Below the pieces are notes generated by a model. It saw only the letters and a list, made by a program, of their open reading frames with translations, had not been told where the DNA came from and made no database searches. A stretch of 50,534 nucleotides of DNA from Bacillota bacterium (GTDB lineage: Bacteria > Bacillota > Clostridia > Christensenellales > CAG-138): contig JAEYHP010000135.1 in the NCBI GenBank assembly GCA_023409435.1, positions 1 to 50,534 of the forward strand, given 5' to 3'. Below are positions 8,115-15,943 of the stretch, in pieces (the stretch's first letter is position 1; each line of letters opens with the position of its first letter). Both the position numbers and the translations under genes were made by a program.

Positions 8115-9416
8115 TTATAGTCCCTTAATAAAAGCGGTTTGTGTCACGGGCTTTGTCATGCCGTATTCGCGTACCGGCAGCACATAGCCCTTGTCGGTCA
8201 GTTCAAATACGCTGAAATAGGCGTTGTCTGTCAATACAAGCGCCTTTTTGCCGCCTGACACGGCCTGCTCCTTCAAAAACACGATGTAGCTTTTGCCCTT
8301 CTCCATTACGCCGGGCATGGCGGTAACGGTAATCGTACCGCCGAGCTTGCCGCGGATACTTTCGCGCAGTTCGAGCGTATACGCGCCTTCCTTGAGGCCC
8401 GAGGGCGCGCTTTTTACGATTGCCCGCACGACCGCGGAGGAAATTTTCGCAAGGGCTTTGGGGGTATCCGGCGTGTTTTCGTTTGGATCGACGCGGGTTG
8501 TGGCGTCTTTATATATCACACCGTTGCGCCGCGCGAAGAACCCGCCCAGGCCGCCCGCAGGGTGAAAGTTTCTATCCTGCAGCGTCTCAAACACGCTTCG
8601 CGTGGCCCCACAATAGAGCGCAAGCATATTGCTGTTTTTGTTATAGAAATAGGTGGTCGCAAACTCCGTATCCACGTAGACCACATTGCCGCCATATACA
8701 AGGGACGTCCCCCGTATCATGGCCTTGCACTTTTCATAATCCTTCTTGTTCGCAAAGCGGTACAGCGTGAGGCTTTCACCCTGCTTATTCAACACGGCGC
8801 GCGTCTTTGTGACCTTGGGTGCGCCGGAGAATACAAAGCGGATATCTGTGGTGGTGATTTCCTTTGCGGCAGGAAATACTTCCTTTAGCCACGCCACGCT
8901 GGAACCTTCTATGGGGTCGTATTCGTCGCCCTTAGGTAAAGCATCCGCGCCTACTACCTTCACCCTGTCCCCGTATTTTTTGTAGTATGCGCGCGCCGCA
9001 GCTTCTCCGCCGTAATAGACCTCCACGACCACGCAATTGTTCTGTATGTCAACGCCGGTCCCTATCAGTTCAAACTTGCCGTTTGTGCCGGATCCCTTGC
9101 TGAACATATTCATCAATTCGGTATAGGAGTATTTCGCGTTCTGAAATACCAATATATCCGGATTTTTCACCATGGCGCGGATCTCGTTTTTACGCGCCTC
9201 TGTTGCCTTGATCAGCAGTACGACCACCTTGGTGGCATTTTCCGTAAGATAGACGCCGCCGGAATCCGCCGCCGTATTGAGCCCGGAGAGTACGCTTACA
9301 GCTTCCATCACATCGTCTGATACCGGGGGCGGTACGCTTGCAGCCAACGCGTCCACAGGAAACGCGGCAAAAAGAAACAGCGCGCAAAGAATTGCAGAGA
9401 AAAACCGCTTATACAT
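8115..9416 (-). CDS. Secreted protein of unknown function, long paralogue 1 of 3
   Basis: 433 residues, signal peptide at 2-26. It has the same core and C-terminal domain as the two genes behind it (FPAAKEITTTDIRFVFSGAPKV, KTRAVLNKQGESLTLYRF, YVLPVREYGMTKPVTQ) plus an extra N-terminal domain of ~120 residues (GGVYLTENATKVVVLLIK, ILVFQNAKYSYTELMNMF, GTGVDIQNNCVVVEVYY, KKYGDRVKVVGAD). That extra domain resembles the N-terminal region seen ahead of secreted trypsin-like peptidases in Clostridia (recalled, not searched), but no protease domain follows here. First gene of the tandem set; its ribosome site (AAGAAGGAGG) is one arm of a hairpin, and an ECF-type promoter lies directly upstream. Confidence 0.8.
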   Translation of the reverse strand: MYKRFFSAILCALFLFAAFPVDALAASVPPPVSDDVMEAVSVLSGLNTAADSGGVYLTENATKVVVLLIKATEARKNEIRAMVKNPDILVFQNAKYSYTELMNMFSKGSGTNGKFELIGTGVDIQNNCVVVEVYYGGEAAARAYYKKYGDRVKVVGADALPKGDEYDPIEGSSVAWLKEVFPAAKEITTTDIRFVFSGAPKVTKTRAVLNKQGESLTLYRFANKKDYEKCKAMIRGTSLVYGGNVVYVDTEFATTYFYNKNSNMLALYCGATRSVFETLQDRNFHPAGGLGGFFARRNGVIYKDATTRVDPNENTPDTPKALAKISSAVVRAIVKSAPSGLKEGAYTLELRESIRGKLGGTITVTAMPGVMEKGKSYIVFLKEQAVSGGKKALVLTDNAYFSVFELTDKGYVLPVREYGMTKPVTQTAFIKGL

Positions 9417-9422
9417 AAAAGC

Positions 9423-9460
9423 CCTCCTTCTTCCGTTACAGTAGTGACGAAAGAAGGAGG
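9423..9460 (-). promoter_or_regulatory. Hairpin covering the ribosome site of the long secreted-protein gene
   Basis: CCTCCTTCTT (9423-9432) and AAGAAGGAGG (9451-9460) are perfect complements, with a further CGTTAC/GTGACG inner stem. On the minus strand, transcripts reading in from the anti-sigma gene would fold the downstream GGAAGAAGGAGG ribosome site into the stem, followed by CTTTT like a weak terminator. A transcript starting at the ECF promoter begins inside the element and lacks the opposing arm, so its site would be free. Confidence 0.7.
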
Positions 9461-9472
9461 ACTTTTGTTGCA
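9446..9472 (-). promoter_or_regulatory. ECF-sigma-type promoter of the secreted-protein operon
   Basis: On the minus strand TGCAAC (9472-9467), a 17-base spacer, and CGTC (9449-9446) match the layout of ECF promoters (AAC-N16/17-CGTC). The same TGCAACAAAA...CGTC pattern stands ahead of the ECF sigma gene itself. Expected transcription start near 9440, giving a leader of about 24 bases that holds the ribosome site. Confidence 0.65.
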
Positions 9473-9481
9473 GGATCGGGG

Positions 9482-10279
9482 CTATACTCCCAAATTTTCA
9501 ATAATTTTCATCTGATCTTCACGGGATACGCTTCCATAGCACTGCACATAAGTATCCTCACTTACACGCAGCATCCAGTATTCCGTCGGCTCGCTGCCCT
9601 CCGAAGCAGACTCGTAGCGCAGCAGGAAGCCGGATCCTACCAGCATGCTCCCTGCACTGTATCCCTCGGGCAGGCCGATCATCTCCTGTTCGAGCATGCC
9701 GTCCACCCAGTCCTCCCCGTTAATAGCGATATAAAGATTAAATCCGATCCATTCATCCGGATTGTCCTGATTCTGCATCTTCCAGTACCCGCTTGACGCA
9801 TCCATGGTGAATATTTTATCCCGGAGTATATCGGGCAACCAGCCAGGAAGCAGGTCCTTTACGCTATCCGTTACAGGCAGGTTATCAAAGTGCCGCTGCA
9901 TCACGAAGGTAACCGTTTCTTCAATGTTTCCGTCCGTCTTGGGCGGGTCCACCACGATATTATCCGGTATAGTCGTATAGCCAGGCGGGTCAATCACCGT
10001 ATTGTCCGGGGTTTCTTCCGGAGGCGCGGGCGTGGCGTCCGTCTTCGGCGGGTTCACAACGACATAGGCGGGGGCAAACATGGGCGAACGTCCCAAAGCT
10101 ACTCCCACACCCAAACTCACCACCAGCATTGCCGCCATGGAAGCCTGCCGAAGAAAGACTTTTCTTTTTTGCCTTTTTACCTGCGCGGCTTTTTGGAGGC
10201 TTTCCCACATGGCGTCCACCGGCAGCGCCTCTGTCGCCTGACGGGCGCTGTTTTGCAAGATCCGATCCAGTTTATCCAT
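9482..10279 (-). CDS. Membrane anti-sigma factor with extracytoplasmic DUF4367-like domain
   Basis: 265 residues. Residues 1-45 form a cytoplasmic segment (sigma-binding in this class), ~46-64 a single membrane segment (ASMAAMLVVSLGVGVALG), then a Pro-rich linker with repeated [VI]V[DN]PPKTD / TVIDPPGY units, and a C-terminal sensor-like domain (residues ~125-265) ending in EYWMLRVSEDTYVQCYGSVSREDQMKIIENLGV-type strands similar to DUF4367. Its start overlaps the sigma gene stop by 8 bases, the standard sigma/anti-sigma coupling. It should hold the ECF sigma at the membrane and release it on an envelope signal; no regulated-proteolysis site can be assigned from sequence alone. Confidence 0.8.
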   Translation of the reverse strand: MDKLDRILQNSARQATEALPVDAMWESLQKAAQVKRQKRKVFLRQASMAAMLVVSLGVGVALGRSPMFAPAYVVVNPPKTDATPAPPEETPDNTVIDPPGYTTIPDNIVVDPPKTDGNIEETVTFVMQRHFDNLPVTDSVKDLLPGWLPDILRDKIFTMDASSGYWKMQNQDNPDEWIGFNLYIAINGEDWVDGMLEQEMIGLPEGYSAGSMLVGSGFLLRYESASEGSEPTEYWMLRVSEDTYVQCYGSVSREDQMKIIENLGV

Positions 10280-10787
10280 GCAGCATGCCCCCTTCCTCTA
10301 TGGCATGTAAAAGCATTGCCTTGGCCCGGTGCAGACGCGAACGCAGCGTGCTTTCATTGAGCGCGAGCGTTTTTGCAATTTCCTGCTGCCCCAATTCCGC
10401 AAAATAATAAAGCAGGATCGGCTGCCGGTATGTTTCGGGCAGATCATCCACCAGGGCAATTACGGCTTCCCGCTGCTCCGCGCTTAGTAATTCCGCCTCC
10501 GGCAACCCGGAGGTATCATCATTTTCTTCCGCATATGGCGGTTCGTCTACCGGAATTTCCCGCCTGGATTTGCGCATCAAATCAAAGCTGGCATTTTTGG
10601 CCGTGCTGCACAGCCAGGCTTTTTGCTGATAATCGCGCAGCTCCTTTATGGTGCGCATATGGTCCATTGCTCGCAAAAAGACCGTCTGCGTCACGTCCAT
10701 TGCAGCCTCGCGGTCATGCAGCAGGCCATACGATACCCAGTATACCGTCCCGGCATAGGAACGGTATAATACTTCGACGCTCTCCAT
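10272..10787 (-). CDS. ECF-family RNA polymerase sigma factor
   Basis: 171 residues with sigma region 2 (YRSYAGTVYWVSYGLLHDREAAMDVTQTVFLRA-type helices, ~residues 8-60) and region 4 helix-turn-helix (LPETYRQPILLYYFAELGQQEIAKTL, NESTLRSRLHRAKAML, ~115-160) joined by an acidic linker, and no region 3: a compact ECF sigma. GGGGGTG precedes the ATG. An ECF-like promoter lies 40-60 bases upstream, suggesting autoregulation. The next gene is its anti-sigma factor; the probable regulon output is the downstream secreted-protein operon, which carries the same promoter motif. Confidence 0.9.
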   Translation of the reverse strand: MESVEVLYRSYAGTVYWVSYGLLHDREAAMDVTQTVFLRAMDHMRTIKELRDYQQKAWLCSTAKNASFDLMRKSRREIPVDEPPYAEENDDTSGLPEAELLSAEQREAVIALVDDLPETYRQPILLYYFAELGQQEIAKTLALNESTLRSRLHRAKAMLLHAIEEGGMLHG

Positions 10788-10824
10788 TCCACACCCCCAA
10801 CCCGATATGCTCGCTATTATACTT

Positions 10825-10850
10825 GACGCGTAAATTCCAATTTTGTTGCA
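10825..10850 (-). promoter_or_regulatory. ECF-sigma-type autoregulatory promoter
   Basis: On the minus strand TGCAAC (10850-10845), 16 bases, CGTC (10828-10825). The ten bases TGCAACAAAA are identical to those in the promoter at 9446-9472. A TATAAT hexamer lies 3 bases beyond CGTC but has no -35 at usable spacing. Confidence 0.65.
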
Positions 10851-10874
10851 AATCCGATTGAAATTTTTGTTAGA

Positions 10875-11651
10875 TCAGGATGGGTTTAGCGGATCAATGC
10901 TGGTTTTCCTCAAAAACGCCTTTGCCTCTTTTGCAAATTCCTCCGCGTTGGATGCCATGGCCGGATGGCTGCCGTGCGGAAAGAGCATAACCCGGCATCC
11001 GGGTATTTTTGAAGAAAAAGCTATAAGGGCTTCACCAATGCCCGGTATCAGTTCGTCTTCTTCGCTTCCTGTGAGCAGCACGGGAACTTTGATCGACGGC
11101 AGCTCTTTTTGAAAATAGCTTTCTCCTGTTTGATAGTGGCGCAATATCGCCTGCGTGTCCCAATCCACCACGCGCGCCCAGTCCGCGCCGTGCTGGGCTT
11201 CCCAAAACAGCTGGCCTCCCCGCTGCTTTTTCCCCATCTTCCTCTGGGTGGGAAGGTCCCCGATGAATTCCTCCCGCGAGGCTTTCCCCATGAAGCTGTC
11301 CGCAACCACCGCGCGGATTAAGTCCGGGCGTTCAAGCGCCATATTGAGCGCTGTGATCGCTCCGCCGCTTGTGCCGATGACGTTTATGTCTTGGCAGCCC
11401 AGCAGCTCCAGCAAGTGGACCGCCTGTAAGGCCTGCTCATACCAGATATTCTCCGGCAGTTCGTCCATGCGGTCCGATTTTCCGTAACCCAAAAAATCCG
11501 GCGTGATTACGCGGTAATCGCGTGTATACAGGCCGATGACAGGGTCAAACATTCTGGAAGAAGCGGAGTTTCCGTGCAGCAACAGCAACGGTTCTCCCTG
11601 CCCACATTCCTTATAGTAAATGCGATATCCCCGGTACAAAAAATGCGGCAT
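10875..11651 (-). CDS. Alpha/beta-hydrolase
   Basis: 258 residues with a full alpha/beta-hydrolase fold: oxyanion region LLLLHGNSASSRMF (~23-36), nucleophile elbow GTSGGA (serine ~95), an acid in GSEEDELIPG (~213) and the catalytic histidine in HGSHPAM (~232). The cap is short. Substrate cannot be told; relatives include esterases, epoxide hydrolases and haloperoxidase-like enzymes. Start at ATG 11651. It stands alone, between the HtrA terminator and the sigma gene region, on the same strand. Confidence 0.85.
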   Translation of the reverse strand: MPHFLYRGYRIYYKECGQGEPLLLLHGNSASSRMFDPVIGLYTRDYRVITPDFLGYGKSDRMDELPENIWYEQALQAVHLLELLGCQDINVIGTSGGAITALNMALERPDLIRAVVADSFMGKASREEFIGDLPTQRKMGKKQRGGQLFWEAQHGADWARVVDWDTQAILRHYQTGESYFQKELPSIKVPVLLTGSEEDELIPGIGEALIAFSSKIPGCRVMLFPHGSHPAMASNAEEFAKEAKAFLRKTSIDPLNPS

Positions 11652-11674
11652 ACCTGCTCCCCCTTTGGCCCTTA

Positions 11675-11703
11675 GAAAAGGCGCCGGAGGTACCCGGCGC
11701 CTT
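11675..11703 (-). terminator. Terminator of the htrA operon
   Basis: AAGGCGCCGG (11678-11687) and CCGGCGCCTT (11694-11703) form a perfect 10-bp stem with a 6-base loop; on the minus strand the stem is followed by TTCT after CCTT, giving CCTTTTCT. It lies 20 bases behind the HtrA stop. Confidence 0.85.
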
Positions 11704-11722
11704 ACAATGTAATCAATATCGC

Positions 11723-13000
11723 TTATTCTTCTTCCAGCGTATCGACGTCGTTGTAATCCAATCCCGACATATCCACCAAGTGTACGGTAACCGTCTGTTC
11801 CTTTCCGTCCCGCGCGATGGTAAGCGTAATGTCGGTGCCGATGGGCCTAGAGGTGACGTAATCCGAAATCTGGTTGTTTTCGGTAACAAGCACGCCGTCG
11901 CATGCAACGATGATATCACCGGGCTGCAGGCCCGCTACGCTCGCGGGTCCTCCACGCACGACGCCCACCACCAGCACGCCGCTTGTTACGCCATACTTCG
12001 CAAGGTCCGCTTCCGTCAGAGTGGAGATGTGCACGCCCAATGCCGCGCGCTGCACTACGCCCTTTGTGATAAGCTGCTCGGCAATCGCTTTGACGTCGTT
12101 GATGGGCAGGGCAAACCCCAGCCCTTCCGCCGTAATGGCCATGCCGTATTCGTCATACCCGGCGTTGAGGGTCTTCGCGGTGTTGATGCCTATGACCTCT
12201 CCGTACATATTCAAAAGCGGGCCGCCGCTGTTGCCTACGTTTATGGCGGCGTCCGTCTGGATATAGGTATTGGTGTGGTCCCCTATAGTAATGGAGCGGG
12301 CCCGCGCGCTGATGATGCCCATTGTGACGGTGCCCTCGAGCCCCCATCCCAACGGATTGCCTACCGCGACCACGTAATCGCCGACGCGGATACCATCCGA
12401 ATCCCCGAGCTTTAATGGCTTGATGCCTGCCCGGCTGATCTTGACGACCGCGACGTCGGATACTTCATCGACGCCTACCAGCTCCGCATCGATCTCCTCG
12501 CCGTCGCTCAGTGTAACGGCAAGGGATGTAGCACCCTCCACCACATGGGCGTTAGTTAGGATATACCCCTGGGAGGAGATGATGAACCCGCTGCCCATAC
12601 CCTGGAGCAGGTCTTCGGGAGACGCTTCATCGTCCCCTTCGGCATAGTTGAGTATGCCGACCACGCTGGGCCCGGCAAAATCCACAATATCCGGTATGGG
12701 GTTGCCCTGCGCGGGCAGCATAGGAGCCGCGCCGTCCAGATCCGCCATGGGCCGCTCAGTCGGTATGGGCGTAGGCGAAGGCTGGGGCGTATTTTCAGGC
12801 GCCTCTGTTTCAGACGGCGTATTGCCGGGCAATGGCGTGTACGGCTCCGCTGCGGACTGCAAAAACCCCGCCAGCAGCATGCCGATAATGAGGAATACAA
12901 CCGCTACCACCACCAGCATCAGCGCAATTCTCCCGCCCGAGCGGCGCGGAGGCTGCGGGTCGTACGGGTTCATGTTTTCATAGTAGCTCTCGTAATTCAT
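11723..13000 (-). CDS. HtrA/DegP-type membrane serine protease with PDZ domain
   Basis: 425 residues: cytoplasmic N-terminus, membrane anchor ~25-48, a Pro/Thr/Glu-rich linker, a trypsin-like domain with catalytic His152 (TNAHVV), Asp182 (VSDVAVVK) and Ser258 (GNSGGPL), and one PDZ domain (~315-410, GVLVVGVVRGGPASVAGLQPGDII). This is the Gram-positive HtrA layout: a quality-control protease facing outwards that degrades misfolded exported proteins. It follows a response regulator and histidine kinase on the same strand (58-base gap), like CssRS-HtrA of Bacillus, so the two-component system probably controls it. Confidence 0.93.
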   Translation of the reverse strand: MNYESYYENMNPYDPQPPRRSGGRIALMLVVVAVVFLIIGMLLAGFLQSAAEPYTPLPGNTPSETEAPENTPQPSPTPIPTERPMADLDGAAPMLPAQGNPIPDIVDFAGPSVVGILNYAEGDDEASPEDLLQGMGSGFIISSQGYILTNAHVVEGATSLAVTLSDGEEIDAELVGVDEVSDVAVVKISRAGIKPLKLGDSDGIRVGDYVVAVGNPLGWGLEGTVTMGIISARARSITIGDHTNTYIQTDAAINVGNSGGPLLNMYGEVIGINTAKTLNAGYDEYGMAITAEGLGFALPINDVKAIAEQLITKGVVQRAALGVHISTLTEADLAKYGVTSGVLVVGVVRGGPASVAGLQPGDIIVACDGVLVTENNQISDYVTSRPIGTDITLTIARDGKEQTVTVHLVDMSGLDYNDVDTLEEE

Positions 13001-13038
13001 GAAGCTCTCCTTCTTTGCGCATTTCCCATGCCCTGCGC

Positions 13039-13055
13039 ATCGCGTATTACGCGAT
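13039..13055 (-). repeat. Inverted repeat between kinase and protease genes
   Basis: ATCGCGT-ATT-ACGCGAT, a perfect 7-bp inverted repeat in the 58-base gap between the histidine kinase stop and the HtrA start. It could be a response-regulator operator or a small hairpin that adjusts HtrA levels; there is no U-tract. Confidence 0.5.
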
Positions 13056-13058
13056 ATT

Positions 13059-14630
13059 TCATGCGTGCTTTGCCTTATTCGGCATGACGCTATGTTTTAA
13101 TGTAAACGTAAATCGGGTCCCTGTACCGGGCTTGCTCTCCACCCAAATATCCTGCCCGTGTTGGTCTATTATACTCCGTACAATGGAAAGTCCCAACCCC
13201 GTGCCGCTCTGCGCGGAGGGCGTATGCGCCTTTTCCACCTTATAAAACCGCTCAAACACATGCGGTACATCCTCTTCCGGTATGCCGCAGCCCTGGTCCT
13301 GCACCCAGATCTGCGCGATGCGGCGGTCAATCAGCCTGGTACCGATTTCAAGCCCCTTGCCTTCCGGGGAAAACTTGAGCGCGTTGTCGATTAAGTTCCT
13401 TAAAACCTGCGCGACCTGGTCCGCATCCGCCTCCACAAACAGGCTGGGCTTATGAAGCCGCAGCTCGACGTTCAGCTTTTTCTGGTTGACACGGGCCTCA
13501 AACGTGACGAGCGTTCGTAACGCAAGCTCATTGATATCGAACCGGGTGAGCTTGAGCGCGGACTGTCCGCTATCTATACGGGCAAGATCGAGAAGGTTGT
13601 TGACCATGCCCGTCATGCGCTTGGTCTCCGCAATGACAAGGTCCAGGTATTCCCCGCGCTTTTCCTCCGGGATGGTGCCATCCTGTATGGCCTCCAGGAA
13701 CCCCCTGATGGAGGTCAATGGGGACCGCAATTCATGGCTGACGTTGGCGACAAGGCTTCTTCGCATCTGCTCCAGGTCGCTTAACTCATTGGCCATGACG
13801 TTGAAGCTTTTTGCAAGCTGAGCGACTTCATCGGAACCTGAATCGTCAAGCCGTATTTCAAACTCGCCCTTGGAGTAGCGCCGCACGGTCGTATTCATAT
13901 CCACAATGGGCCTGGTCATGCGGGTGGTAAGATAGTATACCGCAAGCACCGCCGCCGCCACCGCCATCAGCGCGGTCAACAGTACGTCGAGATATACCTT
14001 GGTGATGGAGGCGTTGACGGCGCTCATATCAAGGTGCATCATGATCACGCCGTCCGGCGTACCGTCGCTCTTTATGACCGCGCGCACAAGCGTCATGGTC
14101 GGTATATCCATCATGCCGGAAAACAGGTTGCTTAATACGATGCCCTCTCCCGTGAGCGTGGTGTTTGTCCCGTTGTTGAAATTCCAGATACTCGTCCTGG
14201 GAAGTTTTATGGTTCTTTCTCTCGGCCATATGGTAAGATCGAACAACGTAACGTTAACGGGGTCGCTCCCCTCGGTACGCATGGGCGCTTCCACAAGAGC
14301 GCCCCATTTTTTCTCGGACTCCACATCGCCATAAAAAGAGACGCTGTTGCCCAAAGTGTCGATCACCTGGATAAGCGCGCCATATTTTCGCGCGACAGTC
14401 TCGAGCTCTTCTCTCGCAACGCGGCGTTTTTCTTCGAATACGTATTTCTCAATGAGGATCGTATTGATTTTTTCCGTTTCCCGCCGGAGGGATTGCTCCT
14501 CTTCCTGCAGATACTGGTTTTTAAACATATTGGAAACCGTTATCCCCATCAGCAGCAGCAGGCAAAGGATAACGGCCAAATATGTGGACAGCATGCGGGA
14601 AAACAGCGTTTTGAAAAAATCCTTCCTCAT
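13059..14630 (-). CDS. Sensor histidine kinase (envelope stress type)
   Basis: 523 residues: membrane segments at ~13-33 and ~214-236 enclosing a ~180-residue extracytoplasmic sensor domain, HAMP (~236-290), HisKA with phosphoacceptor His299 (VANVSHELRSPLTS), and a HATPase domain with the N box LIDNALKFSP and G boxes DQGCGIPEED and SGTGLGLSIV. Its gene begins 17 bases behind the response regulator. This is the class that includes CssS, ResE and WalK-like sensors. The location before htrA suggests sensing of misfolded exported proteins or wall stress. Confidence 0.93.
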   Translation of the reverse strand: MRKDFFKTLFSRMLSTYLAVILCLLLLMGITVSNMFKNQYLQEEEQSLRRETEKINTILIEKYVFEEKRRVAREELETVARKYGALIQVIDTLGNSVSFYGDVESEKKWGALVEAPMRTEGSDPVNVTLFDLTIWPRERTIKLPRTSIWNFNNGTNTTLTGEGIVLSNLFSGMMDIPTMTLVRAVIKSDGTPDGVIMMHLDMSAVNASITKVYLDVLLTALMAVAAAVLAVYYLTTRMTRPIVDMNTTVRRYSKGEFEIRLDDSGSDEVAQLAKSFNVMANELSDLEQMRRSLVANVSHELRSPLTSIRGFLEAIQDGTIPEEKRGEYLDLVIAETKRMTGMVNNLLDLARIDSGQSALKLTRFDINELALRTLVTFEARVNQKKLNVELRLHKPSLFVEADADQVAQVLRNLIDNALKFSPEGKGLEIGTRLIDRRIAQIWVQDQGCGIPEEDVPHVFERFYKVEKAHTPSAQSGTGLGLSIVRSIIDQHGQDIWVESKPGTGTRFTFTLKHSVMPNKAKHA

Positions 14631-14646
14631 TGCGTCCCGTTTTCTT

Positions 14647-15333
14647 TTACGCGTCGCGCCCGGATTCGAATTTATACCCTACGCCCCAGACGGTCTTGAT
14701 CTGCCAAGCCTCGCGCTCGCCCAGCTTTTCGCGGATGCGCTTGACATGCACGTCCACCGTGCGACTGTCGCCAAAGAAGTCGAAGCCCCATACCTGTTCC
14801 AACAGCTGCTCGCGCGTGAACACCTTGTTTTCATGCGAAGCCAGAAAATAGAGAAGCTCGATCTCCTTGGGCGGCATTTCCACGGTCTTATCGTCCAGCG
14901 TGACCGCATAGTTTTCCAAGGATACCGTAAGCCCGGGGTAGCTCACCAGGCGTTCCGTCTCCGGCACGGAAGAACGGCGCAGCACCGCCTTGATGCGGGC
15001 TAAAAGCTCCTTTGCATCAAAGGGCTTGGCCATATAATCGTCCGCACCCAAATCAAGGCCCTGCACGCGGTCCAAGGTATCGTTTTTAGCAGTAAGCATG
15101 ATGACGGGGGCGTCGCTTTCCTCCCGGAGCTGGTGCAAAACCTTCCAGCCGTCGATACCCGGCAACATGACGTCGAGCACCACCAACGCAGGTTTCGTTT
15201 CCCGGAACAGCGCAAGCGCCGTATCCCCTCGCTCGCCGACCTGCACGGAATAACCCTCCTTGTTGAGGTAAAGCTTGATGATCTCAAGTATGTTCCGGTC
15301 ATCGTCTATGACCAATATAGTGTTGTTTTCCAC
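14647..15333 (-). CDS. OmpR-family response regulator
   Basis: 228 residues: receiver domain (IDDDRN acidic pocket, phosphoacceptor Asp54 in VVLDVMLPG, conserved MLTAK and KPF) and a winged-helix DNA-binding domain (LLYFLASHENKVFTREQLLEQVWG, RTVDVHVKRIREKLG, VWGVGYKF). GTG at 15333 is preferred because AGGAGG lies 7 bases upstream; an ATG two codons earlier is too close to it. First gene of the RR-HK-HtrA operon. Confidence 0.93.
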   Translation of the reverse strand: MENNTILVIDDDRNILEIIKLYLNKEGYSVQVGERGDTALALFRETKPALVVLDVMLPGIDGWKVLHQLREESDAPVIMLTAKNDTLDRVQGLDLGADDYMAKPFDAKELLARIKAVLRRSSVPETERLVSYPGLTVSLENYAVTLDDKTVEMPPKEIELLYFLASHENKVFTREQLLEQVWGFDFFGDSRTVDVHVKRIREKLGEREAWQIKTVWGVGYKFESGRDA

Positions 15334-15376
15334 AAGCATTCCTCCTGATCATCCGCCCTGAGTAAGAGCGGAAATT

Positions 15377-15405
15377 ATTTTAGGTGCCGGCAACGCCTGA
15401 ACCAA
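15377..15405 (-). promoter_or_regulatory. Housekeeping promoter of the RR-HK-htrA operon
   Basis: On the minus strand TTGGTT (15405-15400), 17-base spacer, TAAAAT (15382-15377), about 45 bases ahead of the GTG start. Confidence 0.55.
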
Positions 15406-15409
15406 CGAG

Positions 15410-15844
15410 TCAGCGCGCCTCCACCTCTATGCCGTTTTTTCTTAACAGCGCCGCCGTCACGCCGTCCCCTTCGCGGGTAGACCCGGAAAACGTGCCGTCG
15501 TATATGACGCCTGCGCCGCAGGAAGGGCTGTTCGCTTTGAGTATTGCCCTATGCGCACCCGATAGACGGGCGATATGCAGCGTTTCCTCGGCGCCCATAA
15601 TAAACGCCTCCGTGACGTCCTGCCCCATCCGGTTGCGGACCCGCGCACAGCCGCGCAATACGGCCTCGCCGTCGCCCTCCATAATTTCCGCCGGAGGACG
15701 CGGCACCGGCAGCCCGCCCAGTTGCTCCGGGCAGACGGGTATCGCCTTCCCTTCGCGCAGCAGGGCCATGATCTCTTCATCCGGCTTGGCTTTTCCATCG
15801 TAACGACAGTGCACGCCGCACAGGCACGCGCTTACCAGTATCAT
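15410..15844 (-). CDS. DUF523 family protein
   Basis: 144 residues beginning MILVSACLCGVHCRYDGK, with PVCPEQLGGLPVPRPPAEI and LKANSPSCG, the conserved cysteine motifs of DUF523. Function unknown; the invariant cysteines suggest metal or cluster binding, and some related proteins have been linked to sulfur or thiouridine chemistry (uncertain). ATG 15844 has AAGGAG 6 bases upstream, whereas the 23 further codons upstream have none. Apparently monocistronic. Confidence 0.88.
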   Translation of the reverse strand: MILVSACLCGVHCRYDGKAKPDEEIMALLREGKAIPVCPEQLGGLPVPRPPAEIMEGDGEAVLRGCARVRNRMGQDVTEAFIMGAEETLHIARLSGAHRAILKANSPSCGAGVIYDGTFSGSTREGDGVTAALLRKNGIEVEAR

Positions 15845-15904
15845 AACATACTCCTTTTCATCCGGGGCTTTCCAAACGGAAAACATACTATGAATTTTGC
15901 AGGA

Positions 15905-15932
15905 TTGACGCAATTGTTTACAAGACTATCTA
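15905..15932 (+). promoter_or_regulatory. Possible plus-strand promoter ahead of a structured element
   Basis: TTGACG, 16 bases, TATCTA, just upstream of the hairpin-rich stretch 15950-16096. No protein gene follows on this strand, so it would drive a non-coding RNA. Weak -10; low confidence. Confidence 0.3.
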
Positions 15933-15943
15933 TTTCCAAAAAG

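Noticed and set aside
7260..8120. 286-codon plus-strand ORF over the secreted-protein genes
   Set aside because: Mirror of the conserved paralogue frames; similar mirror frames occur over the other two paralogues because the genes are duplicates.
10819..10824. TATAAT near the sigma gene as a housekeeping promoter
   Set aside because: No -35 element at 16-18 bases; the ECF-type motif overlapping it explains the region better.
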